Shown here in pieces: positions 1 through 7,660 of a stretch of DNA of 64,000 nucleotides. Below the pieces are notes generated by a model. It was not told the origin of the DNA. It did no database searches and saw only the letters and a program-made list of their open reading frames with translations. The translations under genes were made by a program, and so were the position numbers. Positions within the stretch are counted from its first letter, which is position 1. The number at the start of each line of letters is the position of its first letter. The DNA is from Sphaerospermopsis torques-reginae ITEP-024 (GTDB lineage Bacteria; Cyanobacteriota; Cyanobacteriia; Cyanobacteriales; Nostocaceae). The DNA lies in NCBI RefSeq assembly GCF_019598945.1, contig NZ_CP080598.1, forward strand, positions 1,612,001 to 1,676,000. The letters run 5' to 3'.

Positions 1-27
1 GAGTCAGGAGTCAGGAGTCAGGAGTCA
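1..27. repeat. heptad tandem repeat (GAGTCAG)n
   Basis: About four perfect copies of GAGTCAG at the very edge of the window, which may continue outside it. The same unit recurs at 39837-39864 and, as TCCTGAC on the other strand, at about 18370-18408 and 19645-19670. It belongs to the short tandemly repeated sequences typical of heterocystous cyanobacteria. The rest of 28-499 holds no convincing gene apart from the trpE leader. Confidence 0.9.
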
Positions 28-462
28 AACCCTATTGGGGTGAGAGTTTCATGATTCATTGATATCCTAACTACTCTGTCTACGGTTATAAATCTGCTAT
101 ATAAAACCTAGACAAAGCTAGACTTTACTTTCTACTTCAACGGGAGCATGGGAGCGGTTATCCCTCAGTAGACTTGCACGCTGTAGCCCAACGCGACTTT
201 CTCAGGTTAAGATTTGGAAACAGACTATCACTATCAATGCTTGGTTTTCGCGTCGGTAATAGTCTGATTCAATACTTGATATCTGAGGATTATATATCAA
301 GTTGGCATTTTTCTGAGCTAACTTATGTCCATTTTTGTCAACATAAGTATATTTTCGTCTATAAAATGGTCAACTTAGGACAAGCTCTATATTCTTAATT
401 CCTATATTCTGATAACATAACTTGGCGATCGCCATACTCATAAACTCCTATTTTCTTATTAC

Positions 463-490
463 TGTCACCTGTCACCTGTCACCTGTCACC
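463..490. repeat. heptad tandem repeat (TGTCACC)x4
   Basis: Four copies of TGTCACC end ten bases before the trpE start codon at 500. An upstream TTG at 422 is in frame through the array, so an ORF caller can wrongly extend trpE through the repeat. The same unit occurs at 18232-18260, 35132-35154, 37381-37402 and 59034-59061. Confidence 0.9.
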
Positions 491-499
491 TCTGCATTT

Positions 500-2011
500 A
501 TGATTTTCCCCGACTTCCAACAATTTACAAAGCTCGCTCAACAAGGTAATTTTGTCCCTGTTTATCAAGAATGGGTTGCTGATCTAGATACTCCGGTTTC
601 CGCTTGGTACAAGGTTTGTGCAGATCAACCTTACAGCTTTTTGCTAGAGTCGGTGGAAGGTGGTGAAAAAGTAGGCAGATATAGTTTATTAGGTTGTGAT
701 CCGCTTTGGACTTTGGAAGCCAGAGGAGATCAAACTACTCAAACTTATAGAGATGGTTCACAACAAGTTTTTACAGGTGATCCGTTTAATGTGTTAGCGG
801 AATGTTTAGCACCTTATCACCCCGTAAAATTACCACAGCTACCTTCAGGAATTGGCGGTTTATTTGGGTTTTGGGGCTATGAGTTAATAAATTGGATTGA
901 ACCCCGTGTACCAATTCATCCCCAGGATGAGCGTAATCTCCCTGATGGGTTATGGATGCAAGTAGATCATTTATTGATATTTGATCAGGTAAAACGCAAA
1001 ATTTGGGCGATCGCCTACGCAGATTTAAGGAACAATGAAAATTTAGAAATTGCCTATCAAAAAGCGTGCGATCGCATTCAAGAAATGGTAAGCAAATTAT
1101 CCTTACCCATATCACCAGAAAATACTAAATTACCTTGGACATCACCCCAAAATAAACCCAAAGCAGGAATAGAAGAATACACCAGCAATTTCACTAAAAA
1201 AGAATTTTGCGCCAGTGTAGAAAAAGCCAAGGAATATATTAAAGCCGGCGATATTTTTCAAGTTGTGATTTCTCAAAGATTATCCACAGAATATCAAGGC
1301 GATCCTTTTGCTTTATATCGTTCTTTACGGCAAATTAACCCCTCACCTTACATGGCGTTTTTTAACTTCCAAGACTGGCAAATTATCGGTTCTAGTCCTG
1401 AAGTAATGGTGAAAGCAGAACGAGAAGAAGAAGGGGGAATTATTGCCACAGTTCGACCCATTGCCGGCACAAGACCAAGAGGAAAAACCACAAAAGAAGA
1501 TGAAGAATTAGCAGCAGATTTATTACAAGATCCTAAAGAAGTTGCTGAACATATTATGTTAGTAGATTTAGGTAGAAATGATTTAGGAAGAGTCTGTAAA
1601 AATGGCACAGTTAAAGTTGATCAATTAATGGTAATTGAACTTTATTCTCATGTCATGCACATTGTGAGTAATGTAGTTGGAAAATTAGCAGAAAATAAAA
1701 CCGCATGGGATTTATTAAAAGCGTGTTTTCCTGCGGGAACAGTAAGCGGTGCGCCGAAAATTCGCGCAATGGAAATAATTAACGAACTAGAACCAACGCG
1801 CAGAGGTGTATATTCTGGGGTGTATGGATATTATGACTTTGAAGGACAATTAAATAGTGCGATCGCCATTAGAACAATGGTTTTAAATAATAATATCGTT
1901 ACCGTTCAAGCAGGTGCAGGTTTAGTTGCAGACTCAGAACCAGAAAAAGAATATGAGGAGACATTAAATAAAGCGAGAGGTTTATTAGAAGCAATTAGAT
2001 GTTTGCGATAA
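500..2011 (+). CDS. trpE: anthranilate synthase component I
   Basis: The protein (503 aa) converts chorismate plus ammonia or glutamine-derived ammonia to anthranilate, the first step of tryptophan synthesis. It acts in the cytoplasm with a TrpG glutaminase, which is not in this window. The N-terminal LLES motif (residues 48-51) is the usual tryptophan feedback site. The C-terminal chorismate-binding domain carries PIAGTRPRG, the SSPE segment and GAPKIRAMEII. Length is normal for the family. I chose ATG at 500 because the in-frame TTG at 422 would add 26 residues encoded largely by a heptad repeat. No trp attenuator was seen in the short leader. Assignment to TrpE rather than PabB rests on the LLES motif and overall length. 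Confidence 0.93.
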   Translation: MIFPDFQQFTKLAQQGNFVPVYQEWVADLDTPVSAWYKVCADQPYSFLLESVEGGEKVGRYSLLGCDPLWTLEARGDQTTQTYRDGSQQVFTGDPFNVLAECLAPYHPVKLPQLPSGIGGLFGFWGYELINWIEPRVPIHPQDERNLPDGLWMQVDHLLIFDQVKRKIWAIAYADLRNNENLEIAYQKACDRIQEMVSKLSLPISPENTKLPWTSPQNKPKAGIEEYTSNFTKKEFCASVEKAKEYIKAGDIFQVVISQRLSTEYQGDPFALYRSLRQINPSPYMAFFNFQDWQIIGSSPEVMVKAEREEEGGIIATVRPIAGTRPRGKTTKEDEELAADLLQDPKEVAEHIMLVDLGRNDLGRVCKNGTVKVDQLMVIELYSHVMHIVSNVVGKLAENKTAWDLLKACFPAGTVSGAPKIRAMEIINELEPTRRGVYSGVYGYYDFEGQLNSAIAIRTMVLNNNIVTVQAGAGLVADSEPEKEYEETLNKARGLLEAIRCLR

Positions 2012-2051
2012 GTTTTGTTAGTTTAAAAAAGGGAATAATAACGACAAAATA

Positions 2052-2888
2052 ATGCACACAGACACAATCTTCTACCAAATATTCCTGACATTTCACACCC
2101 TATTATTTGAAATATTGGGAGAACCAACAGAAAATGCCAAAGATTATCAATTCACCTCAGTAGAAGTGAAAGAAAAAGCATTTAGATTTGATGGGATTTT
2201 TCAAACAGATAATGTTGAGAAACCCATCTATTTTGTGGAAGTGCAATTTCAACCCAAACCGGATTTTTACTGGGAATTAATAGCAGAAATAAACATTTAT
2301 CTCAATCAATTTAAACCTGTACAAGATTGGCAAGCAATAGCGTTATTTGCAAAACGGAGTTTAGACGTAGGAGAACTAACAACTTATCAACAAGAATTAA
2401 TTAACAGTGGGAGAATTAAAAGAATATATTTAGATGAATTACCACCAGGTTCAATAGGAATGGGGTTAATTGAATTAATTGTGAGTAAAGAAGCGCAAGC
2501 ACCAGAATTAGTAAAAAACCTCATGGAAAGAACCAAAACAGAAATTGAAGATGACAACGAAAAACAAGGTATAATAGAATTATTAGAGACTGTTTTATTG
2601 TCAAAGTTTTCACAATTAAGCCGTCAGGAGATAGAAGCAATGTTTTTAGTGAGTGATATTAAGCAAACAAGAGTCTATCAAGAAGCAAAGCAAGAAGGTA
2701 AACAAGATGAAGCAATCAACTTACTATTAAGAATGTTATCTAAGCGGTTTGGAAAATTGAGTGCTAATTATATTCAAAATCTCAATAGTTTGAACATAGA
2801 ACAATTAGAAAAACTAGGAGAAGCATTCTTAGATTTTACAGATATTCATGATTTGGAAATATGGTTACAGTCTGAGATAGGTCGGTAA
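2052..2888 (+). CDS. Rpn/PD-(D/E)XK nuclease-like protein (DUF2887 + DUF4351)
   Basis: The protein (278 aa) resembles the cyanobacterial DUF2887 family, distant relatives of the recombination-promoting Rpn nucleases and transposase-like PD-(D/E)XK proteins. The probable catalytic core is Asp47 in RFDGIF followed by Glu63-x-Gln65 in EVQFQ, a D...ExQ form. Residues ~210-278, with KRFGKLS and a leucine-rich tail, match the DUF4351 helical domain often appended to these proteins. It lies 40 nt after trpE but is probably independent. Such genes occur in many copies per cyanobacterial genome. The biological role is unknown, and nuclease activity is inferred from family only. Confidence 0.75.
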   Translation: MHTDTIFYQIFLTFHTLLFEILGEPTENAKDYQFTSVEVKEKAFRFDGIFQTDNVEKPIYFVEVQFQPKPDFYWELIAEINIYLNQFKPVQDWQAIALFAKRSLDVGELTTYQQELINSGRIKRIYLDELPPGSIGMGLIELIVSKEAQAPELVKNLMERTKTEIEDDNEKQGIIELLETVLLSKFSQLSRQEIEAMFLVSDIKQTRVYQEAKQEGKQDEAINLLLRMLSKRFGKLSANYIQNLNSLNIEQLEKLGEAFLDFTDIHDLEIWLQSEIGR

Positions 2889-2897
2889 TAAATAAAC

Positions 2898-2962
2898 AGA
2901 TCCCCGACTTCTGTAATCAATTTATAATTTATAGACATGATAGTAAAAGAAGTCGGGGATCT
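2898..2962. repeat. inverted repeat, 15-bp perfect arms
   Basis: AGATCCCCGACTTCT (2898-2912) and its exact reverse complement (2948-2962) are separated by 35 AT-rich bases. The element sits exactly between the convergent ends of the DUF2887 gene and the 2TM gene. A degenerate second copy lies at 6034-6099. It can form a strong hairpin in RNA from either strand but has no T-run directly after the arm, so terminator function is only possible. Confidence 0.85.
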
Positions 2963-2979
2963 AAAACTTACTCTAAAAC

Positions 2980-3348
2980 CTACTTTTTATAAGCATTCAT
3001 CCAATGCAGTAACAAACCTAAACCCCAACCCAAAAGCGGGAAAATAGCCCAAAAATAACCAGAACCAGTGAACAAATTTAACAAAATCAAAAACCCGTTA
3101 ACAATCAAAAAAACCATGAAATGTGATTTAAACTCTTGCTGTTTTTGATGATTAGACATTTCTTCTTTTTTCACTTCCACTTGTTTTTTTAACCATTCTT
3201 TTTCCGCAGCAATGAGAGATTCCGAAGAAACCCCTAACTCTGAAGCGATTTCTATTATTTGTTCTCGCGTAAATTCTCCCTGTTGCTTACGTTTAAATGC
3301 TACTTCCAAAATTTGCTGCATTTCCTCTGAATTGTAAGTCATTACCAA
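2980..3348 (-). CDS. 2TM domain-containing small membrane protein
   Basis: The protein (122 aa) has a soluble N-terminal half resembling a short helix-turn-helix-like or SHOCT-like segment (FTREQIIEIASELGVS, residues ~27-42). A charged linker follows, then two closely spaced hydrophobic helices (about residues 77-93 and 98-115). The two-helix C-terminus fits the 2TM family found in cyanobacteria and other bacteria. It probably sits in the cytoplasmic membrane. No function is established. It is convergent with the preceding gene across an inverted repeat. A second in-frame Met three codons later (MTYNS) could be the true start. Confidence 0.6.
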   Translation of the reverse strand: MVMTYNSEEMQQILEVAFKRKQQGEFTREQIIEIASELGVSSESLIAAEKEWLKKQVEVKKEEMSNHQKQQEFKSHFMVFLIVNGFLILLNLFTGSGYFWAIFPLLGWGLGLLLHWMNAYKK

Positions 3349-3571
3349 TACCTAAAAGGGTAAAAAATACTTTTGAGATTTATTTGACATTTACATCTGA
3401 AGCGGTAGAAATACAACCTTAAAAAATATTTGACGTTGTTTTTAAAAACAATTTCGTTACATATTCTATCTTTTACATATTAGTTAATACAGTATTTTTA
3501 AAGACAGTTTTCTTAATATTGGGAAGGTTTTCTGATAACGAACCGCAGAGGACGCAGAGTTTTTTTAATTT

Positions 3572-4230
3572 TTAATTCTTCATTCTCACCCATCCTAAAC
3601 GGTGAGAAATATCTGTAACATTAATGACGGAAGCAACTAATTTATAACAGTATTGTAACTCACTAGGATAATAAGGTTGAAACGGTTCACTTAAACTAAT
3701 GGTTAATCTAAATTTATCCGGTTCAAAATTTACTAAATCCAATTTTTTTATCACATCTTCACAGGAATATATTCCCTCTTCTAAAACATTCAGTTTCTCT
3801 ATCCACACCGGATCGGTAATAGGTAAATCATAGAAGTTTTCACATAAAGAAAACAAACATCTAAAAACTTTCTTATTTTGATGATTATATCTAATTTCCC
3901 ATTCTAACACCTCTGGATTAATCATAGCTAAGGAAGATTTGAGAGGTGTATTTTGTAAATCTTCATAACCTATTTGTTTATCAAAATTACCTAATAATTT
4001 CGGTTCTGAAGAACTACGTTTAATTTCTGGTTTAATTAAATTTTTAACTTGTTCTAAACTCGCTTTCCCTAAAATCTGCCATTTATAACTATAATGAATT
4101 AGATAATTTTCAGGATGATGACATTGCGGTTCATGTCTAATAAAAGGAATTCTAATAATATCAAATAATTCCGGTTCTTGACCATCTCTAGTTGTCTAAT
4201 GTTCTGGATATAAAGTCCCATTTCTGCTGT
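3572..4230 (-). pseudogene. decayed gene remnant, possibly a dual-OB-domain protein
   Basis: The open frame 3572-4195 encodes about 207 residues but has no start codon at its upstream end, only an in-frame TAG at 4196-4198. Beyond the TAG the same frame still reads protein-like sequence (SRNGTLYPEH) up to about 4230. There it runs straight into an ATCCTG-type dispersed repeat. A nearest internal ATG (3923-3925) would give only 117 residues. The C-terminal stretch FYDLPITDPVW and CYKLVASVI reminds me of cyanobacterial dual-OB-domain proteins, but I hold that loosely. I read it as a 5'-truncated, nonsense-mutated gene. Confidence 0.6.
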
Positions 4231-4300
4231 CTGAATCAGGATATCCAGGATTTTAGGATTTACAGGATTCAGACAATTACATCCTGAAATTACTTCAATA
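4228..4300 (-). repeat. ATCCTG-type dispersed repeat (reverse orientation)
   Basis: The segment CTGAATCAGGATATCCAGG followed by AGGATTTTAGGATTTACAGG is the reverse complement of the repeats at 6119-6156, 6376-6420, 6451-6476, 6833-6862, 7660-7695, 7908-7950 and 7989-8031. A copy in the same orientation lies at 10767-10815. It abuts the remnant gene to its left. The rest of 4300-4480 is AT-rich with no recognisable feature. Confidence 0.8.
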
Positions 4301-4487
4301 ATATCTTAATTTCTTTCTTTATCTCCTATATTTTATGCTCAATTTGAGTTAATATGTCATGTTTAGACTGCTTAAAATTTCTCAATATATAGTAAAGCAT
4401 AGTGATCAATCATATTTAAGAAAGATTAACTTACAAAAAGGACTATTAAGGTTCTTAAATCAATAAGTATTTACACTGATATATATT

Positions 4488-4526
4488 GAGTCTTAACGCT
4501 AAAATAATAGCGTTGTTGTTAGACTC
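4488..4526 (+). promoter_or_regulatory. nested inverted repeat in the leader of the 4549 gene
   Basis: AACGCTA (4495-4501) and TAGCGTT (4508-4514) form a perfect 7-bp stem with a 6-nt loop. GAGTCT (4488-4493) and AGACTC (4521-4526) add an outer stem. The structure ends 22 nt before the ATG at 4549. It could be an operator for a dimeric repressor or an RNA leader hairpin; the sequence does not decide which. Confidence 0.5.
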
Positions 4527-4548
4527 ATTTGAGTAAGTGTAGAGCAAT

Positions 4549-4893
4549 ATGGATAAAATAGTAGACAAAATAGCTGCTTTAGGTGTACCTGGTTTGGTGT
4601 TAGTTGTGGCTATGGCCTTTACAGGATGGGCTGGTGCGGCAGCAATAACAACAGGTTTAGCTGTACTTGGCGGACCTTTTGGTATGCTTGGAGGAATTGC
4701 TGTACTTGGGGTTCTTGGTTTGATATCAAAAGGATTGACAGATTATGGTTTTGAAAAAATTTTTCAAGCCACTGTCGAAGAACTGAGAAAAAAAGGAAAG
4801 TCCAAATCTGATATAGAACGGGAAGTTGAATCATATCCAATTGGGCGTGATCTGAAATTGAAAATCAAAGATTATTTGAAAACGATTCCCTAG
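4549..4893 (+). CDS. small glycine/alanine-rich membrane protein, unknown function
   Basis: The protein (114 aa) begins with a short amphipathic segment (MDKIVDKIAALG). Two strongly hydrophobic, Gly/Ala-rich segments follow (about residues 14-35 and 38-60, with GGPFGMLGG between them). A charged C-terminal half contains ELRKKGKSKSDIEREVES and a basic end. This layout is that of a small inner-membrane or pore-like protein. I do not recognise a named family. Its 3' end overlaps an open frame that continues into the next gene, which suggests the two are expressed together. A leader hairpin precedes it. Toxin, holin-like or channel roles are possible but not demonstrated. Confidence 0.6.
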   Translation: MDKIVDKIAALGVPGLVLVVAMAFTGWAGAAAITTGLAVLGGPFGMLGGIAVLGVLGLISKGLTDYGFEKIFQATVEELRKKGKSKSDIEREVESYPIGRDLKLKIKDYLKTIP

Positions 4894-5027
4894 AAAAAAA
4901 CTTTCAACAAAAGGAAACTAACCAAACATATGAAAATATTAATATTGAGACTCAAAAAACTGATAGGATTCGTGCTTACAGTGAATTAATTAAATCAATA
5001 TCCAAGTTTATCTGGATTGCTGTAGTT

Positions 5028-6014
5028 TTGATAATTATTATTCACTTTTGGGGTAGTTTTTCTACTAATCACATTAAGCAAAACATCAATCCAACAACAG
5101 TAAATATATCTATTCCTGAACAACAGCAATATCAAATTTCTACTGAAGTTACATCTGCCCTTGGTAAAGCTTTAGTCGCCTCTAGACAATCTGCATCCAA
5201 TAATTTAGAACAGTGGAAAAATGAGGTGATGCACCGGGTAGATCATCCTTTTCTAGATTGGTACTACAACTACTTTAATCAGTTAGGAATTGGAGCAAAA
5301 TCTATTTGGATTAATTTGTACTCTATTTCAGAAGAAGAAAAAGCCGAGAAACTAATTGGCAGTTTTCAACAAGAATTTGCTAAACAAGTTTTTCAACCAT
5401 CGTTAATGCAGCTAGAAATGGAACGTTTTACAAGACAAGCTGTTGATATATATGTTTCAGAAGCAAATCGTAATTTAGCAGGAGTTCAAAGTGCTTATAA
5501 TATTCCTCAACCTACCTGGGAAAGATTTCTCGAAGGTTTAGGTAGCATAACTTATAATGCTGGAGGACAGCAGCAAGACCTTACACTTAGGGCTGTTTCA
5601 CGTGGTACAGGCTATTTAGCTACTACTGCAATGATCAAGGCTATTGGTTTTATTGGTACTAAAAAAGTTGTTGCCTCTACAGTGAGTAAAGCAACTTCTA
5701 AAGCAGTAACAAAATTAGCAACCAAAACAGCAGCTAAAGCCGCAGCAGAGGGAGGTGGCGAAATGGCAGTTGGTCTTCTAGGATTAGAATTGTTAAATCC
5801 AATTGCGGGTTTGGGTATTATTGTTTGGGATGTATGGGATCATTATCATACTGTTCAATTAGAAAGGCCAATTCTACGAGCCAGCCTGGAAAGTTATTTG
5901 AATGAGGTCAAGGAGTCATTGCTAAACGATCCAGAGAATGGAATTTTATCTTCGGTCAACAAATTCCACGACGGAATTCTTAATAGTTTGAATAGTAACT
6001 TAGGTGTGAGTTGA
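5028..6014 (+). CDS. predicted membrane protein with Ala/Lys-rich segment, unknown function
   Basis: The first ordinary start is TTG 5028, which would cut through a transmembrane helix. The same frame is open back to 4851 without ATG, GTG or TTG, overlapping the end of the upstream gene by 43 nt. It reads a hydrophilic tail (KTDRIRAYSELIKSISKF) followed by WIAVVLIIIIHFWG, a complete single TM helix. The true product therefore probably starts upstream by a rare start codon or a -1 shift from the preceding frame. After the helix come a helical domain (residues ~40-190) and an Ala/Lys-rich stretch near residues 215-240. A hydrophobic segment (LLGLELLNPIAGLGIIVWDVW) and a helical C-terminus end the protein. 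No family recognised. Confidence 0.6.
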   Translation: MIIIIHFWGSFSTNHIKQNINPTTVNISIPEQQQYQISTEVTSALGKALVASRQSASNNLEQWKNEVMHRVDHPFLDWYYNYFNQLGIGAKSIWINLYSISEEEKAEKLIGSFQQEFAKQVFQPSLMQLEMERFTRQAVDIYVSEANRNLAGVQSAYNIPQPTWERFLEGLGSITYNAGGQQQDLTLRAVSRGTGYLATTAMIKAIGFIGTKKVVASTVSKATSKAVTKLATKTAAKAAAEGGGEMAVGLLGLELLNPIAGLGIIVWDVWDHYHTVQLERPILRASLESYLNEVKESLLNDPENGILSSVNKFHDGILNSLNSNLGVS

Positions 6015-6033
6015 TTTACATTTCTGCATCTAA

Positions 6034-6099
6034 AGATACCCGACTTCTGAGATTATTAATTTAATCAATTATAAAATTAATCAAAGAAGTCGTGGATCT
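6034..6099. repeat. inverted repeat, second copy of the 2898 element
   Basis: AGATACCCGACTTCT (6034-6048) and AGAAGTCGTGGATCT (6085-6099) match the arms at 2898-2962 with a few substitutions. The inner AT-rich loop also has self-complementarity. It begins 20 nt after the stop codon at 6014, so like its sibling it is positioned 3' of a gene. Confidence 0.8.
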
Positions 6100-6129
6100 G
6101 AATTTATGAATACTTATAAAATCCTGTAA

Positions 6130-6478
6130 ATCCTAAAATCCTGGACATCTTGATTCAGACAAATTGATAAAATCAATAATCAGATAACGTGCGATCGCCT
6201 GTAAATCAATATTCATAAACCAGCATCTTCTTTACTCAGCAGCATCATCATAAATATCCTGAGCAAACATTATACTAAACCTAACCCATCTCAACCAGTA
6301 TTTGTTAAGTATATTTACATCAACCAGGATGATTTTGATAAAATAGTCTTCATACCTTCTCAAATCACAACTTTTTTAAATCCTGTACATCCTCAAATCC
6401 TGGACATCCTGATTCAGACAATCTGCGTTTATCTGCGTTTATCTGCGTTCTTATCCTGAAAATCCTGATTCTGACAAA
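6130..6478 (+). repeat. ~350-bp dispersed repeat, copy 1
   Basis: This segment and 7661-8032 are near-identical direct copies. Both start with ATCCTGGACAT and TTGATAAAATCAATAATCAG. Both continue through a HIP1 site, ATTCATAAACCAGC and GTATTTGTTAAGT, then an ATCCTG array, an ATCTGCGTTT tandem array and a second ATCCTG array. No coding frame is shared. A third, short fragment of the left end lies at 6833-6877. The remainder to 6567 (from 6490, GGCTTTCCCTGCGTCAACCC) looks like another common cyanobacterial repeat. Confidence 0.85.
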
Positions 6479-6567
6479 ATGTTAAATTGTTGGCTTTCCC
6501 TGCGTCAACCCAACCTACATCTAACAGTTATAATCAAAAAAGTAAATTGATAGCTTCTTAAATCATT

Positions 6568-6789
6568 ATGGAAAACATTACTATTCAAGTTGACCCAGAA
6601 ATTGCCAAAGCGTACCGGGAAGCAGAACCAGAAAAACAGCAAAAAATCCAAATGTTTTTGAAAACCATGCTGCAAAAAGCAGTCAGTGAAAAACCACTCT
6701 TAGACATCATGGAAGCAGCAAGTCAACAAGCAATTGCTAATGGAATCACCCCAGAAATTTTAGAGTCAATTCTCAATGATGAAAACTAA
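6568..6789 (+). CDS. antitoxin-like protein of a PIN-toxin pair
   Basis: The protein (73 aa) starts MENITIQVDPEIAKAYREA. A helical middle (KQQKIQMFLKTMLQ) and a C-terminal segment follow (IMEAASQQAIANGITPEILESIL) of the kind found in cyanobacterial antitoxins paired with PIN-domain toxins. The last codons overlap an ATG at 6779 that opens a PIN-domain N-terminus, the usual antitoxin-toxin overlap. Since that toxin is broken after about 17 native residues, this antitoxin appears to be an orphan. DNA-binding and autoregulation are expected from the family but not visible here. Confidence 0.7.
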   Translation: MENITIQVDPEIAKAYREAEPEKQQKIQMFLKTMLQKAVSEKPLLDIMEAASQQAIANGITPEILESILNDEN

Positions 6790-6865
6790 CCGATTCGTAA
6801 TAGATACGAATGTAATTATCAGTGCATTAATTCAAATCTTGCAAATCCTGATTCAAACAAGTTGA
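6779..6865 (+). pseudogene. truncated PIN-domain (VapC-like) toxin
   Basis: Reading from ATG 6779 gives MKTNRFVIDTNVIISALI, the classic first strand and catalytic Asp (D9) of a PIN ribonuclease. It overlaps the antitoxin by 11 nt. The frame then runs into ATCTTGCAAATCCTGATTCA, part of the dispersed ATCCTG repeat, and stops at 6863-6865 after 28 codons. The remaining ~110 residues expected of a PIN toxin are missing. Insertion of, or recombination at, the repeat is the simplest cause. Confidence 0.75.
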
Positions 6866-6877
6866 TAAAATCAATAA
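6833..6877 (+). repeat. fragment of the ~350-bp repeat
   Basis: AAATCCTGATTCAAACAAGTT followed by GATAAAATCAATAATCA matches the left end of copies 1 and 2. It breaks off there. It lies between the truncated PIN toxin and the HigA-like gene. Confidence 0.75.
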
Positions 6878-6883
6878 TCAACT

Positions 6884-7189
6884 TTACAAAATTACAGGAA
6901 TACGCTCATCACCTTTTTCCAAAACCAGACGAAAACCACAAGATTGAACTATTTGTAAAAACTTACTAAAGTTAATATCATTTTGCTTTCCAGAACAAAT
7001 ATCTTGAATAACAGCAGGAGAAAGATTAACTTCCTTAGCTAATTGTTCAACAGAAATATAATCATTTTCCATGATAGAAATTAACAATTCTGATAACAAA
7101 AACTCCTGATATCCTGATGCAAACTTAGCTTGAAAATCATTATCTTGCATCATTCTATCAAAAGTTGATAACTGTTCATTCTTCTTCAT
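6884..7189 (-). CDS. HigA-like HTH antitoxin
   Basis: The protein (101 aa from ATG at 7187-7189) has a helix-turn-helix of the Xre type at residues ~46-78 (SVEQLAKEVNLSPAVIQDIC). It should bind and neutralise the upstream toxin and repress their shared promoter. It overlaps the toxin gene end at 7176-7189, in the toxin-first order typical of HigBA systems. An upstream in-frame start (7225) would add 12 residues but lies deep in the toxin gene. Residues after the HTH (FLQIVQSCGFRLVLEK) match antitoxins paired with Gp49-like toxins. Confidence 0.8.
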   Translation of the reverse strand: MKKNEQLSTFDRMMQDNDFQAKFASGYQEFLLSELLISIMENDYISVEQLAKEVNLSPAVIQDICSGKQNDINFSKFLQIVQSCGFRLVLEKGDERIPVIL

Positions 7190-7565
7190 AATATCTTCCT
7201 TCCTCATGACGTTGAATAAAATCATTCATATATTTGATAGCTTTTTCTTTCTGATTATTTGGTAATTTTTGTGTTTTTTTCTGAAAAGCATTAGTGACAA
7301 TAATTTTTTTACCTGTAAAAAAGAAACATAAAAATCTATCTGGTTGTGGTTTAAAAGCGTAAATTTTATCTCCTTCATTGCGAAATTGTTCTTTATTACT
7401 TATTTTCCCAAAATCACCAATTCGTTTGACTAAAAATAAAAATTTTAATTGTTGTTGTTCGGATATTTGATTAAAATACTCCAGAGCTTCACTTTCACCA
7501 TTTTCATCAAAATACCACTCTAATTGAAAAACTAAACCAACATAAATGATATATTCTTTACTCAT
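7176..7565 (-). CDS. HigB/Gp49-like RelE-superfamily toxin
   Basis: The protein (129 aa) resembles phage-derived Gp49-like/HigB toxins, ribosome-dependent mRNA interferases. Typical segments are the helical pair around EALEYFNQISEQQQLKFLFLV and the strands DKIYAFKPQPDRFLCFFF, GKKIIVTNAFQKKTQKLP and the late Lys/Arg-rich helix with KAIKYMNDF. The order (toxin then antitoxin with a 14-nt overlap) supports translational coupling. The pair sits between two direct copies of a 350-bp repeat. The toxin appears intact; activity is inferred. Confidence 0.8.
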   Translation of the reverse strand: MSKEYIIYVGLVFQLEWYFDENGESEALEYFNQISEQQQLKFLFLVKRIGDFGKISNKEQFRNEGDKIYAFKPQPDRFLCFFFTGKKIIVTNAFQKKTQKLPNNQKEKAIKYMNDFIQRHEEGRYYEEE

Positions 7566-7638
7566 GATAATAGCATATTTATTTACAAATTAATCAAAGT
7601 AACTTAAATAGCATTTGATCAAACCAAACATCCTGTTC

Positions 7639-7659
7639 GCGCAGCGTGGCGTTAGCCAT
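7639..7659. repeat. dispersed repeat GCGCAGCGTGGCGTTAGCCAT
   Basis: This 21-bp motif has a near-identical partner at 56146-56166 inside the ribosomal cluster. Such GC-rich islands in AT-rich intergenic DNA are frequent in Nostoc-like genomes. Here it directly precedes copy 2 of the 350-bp repeat. Confidence 0.7.
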
Positions 7660-7660
7660 A

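Noticed and set aside
174-398. 74-residue plus-strand frame
   Set aside because: No family resemblance, odd composition, no ribosome-binding site; probably chance in the trpE upstream region.
422-499. TTG start extending trpE by 26 residues
   Set aside because: The extension is encoded mostly by TGTCACC repeats and is not part of any TrpE I know.
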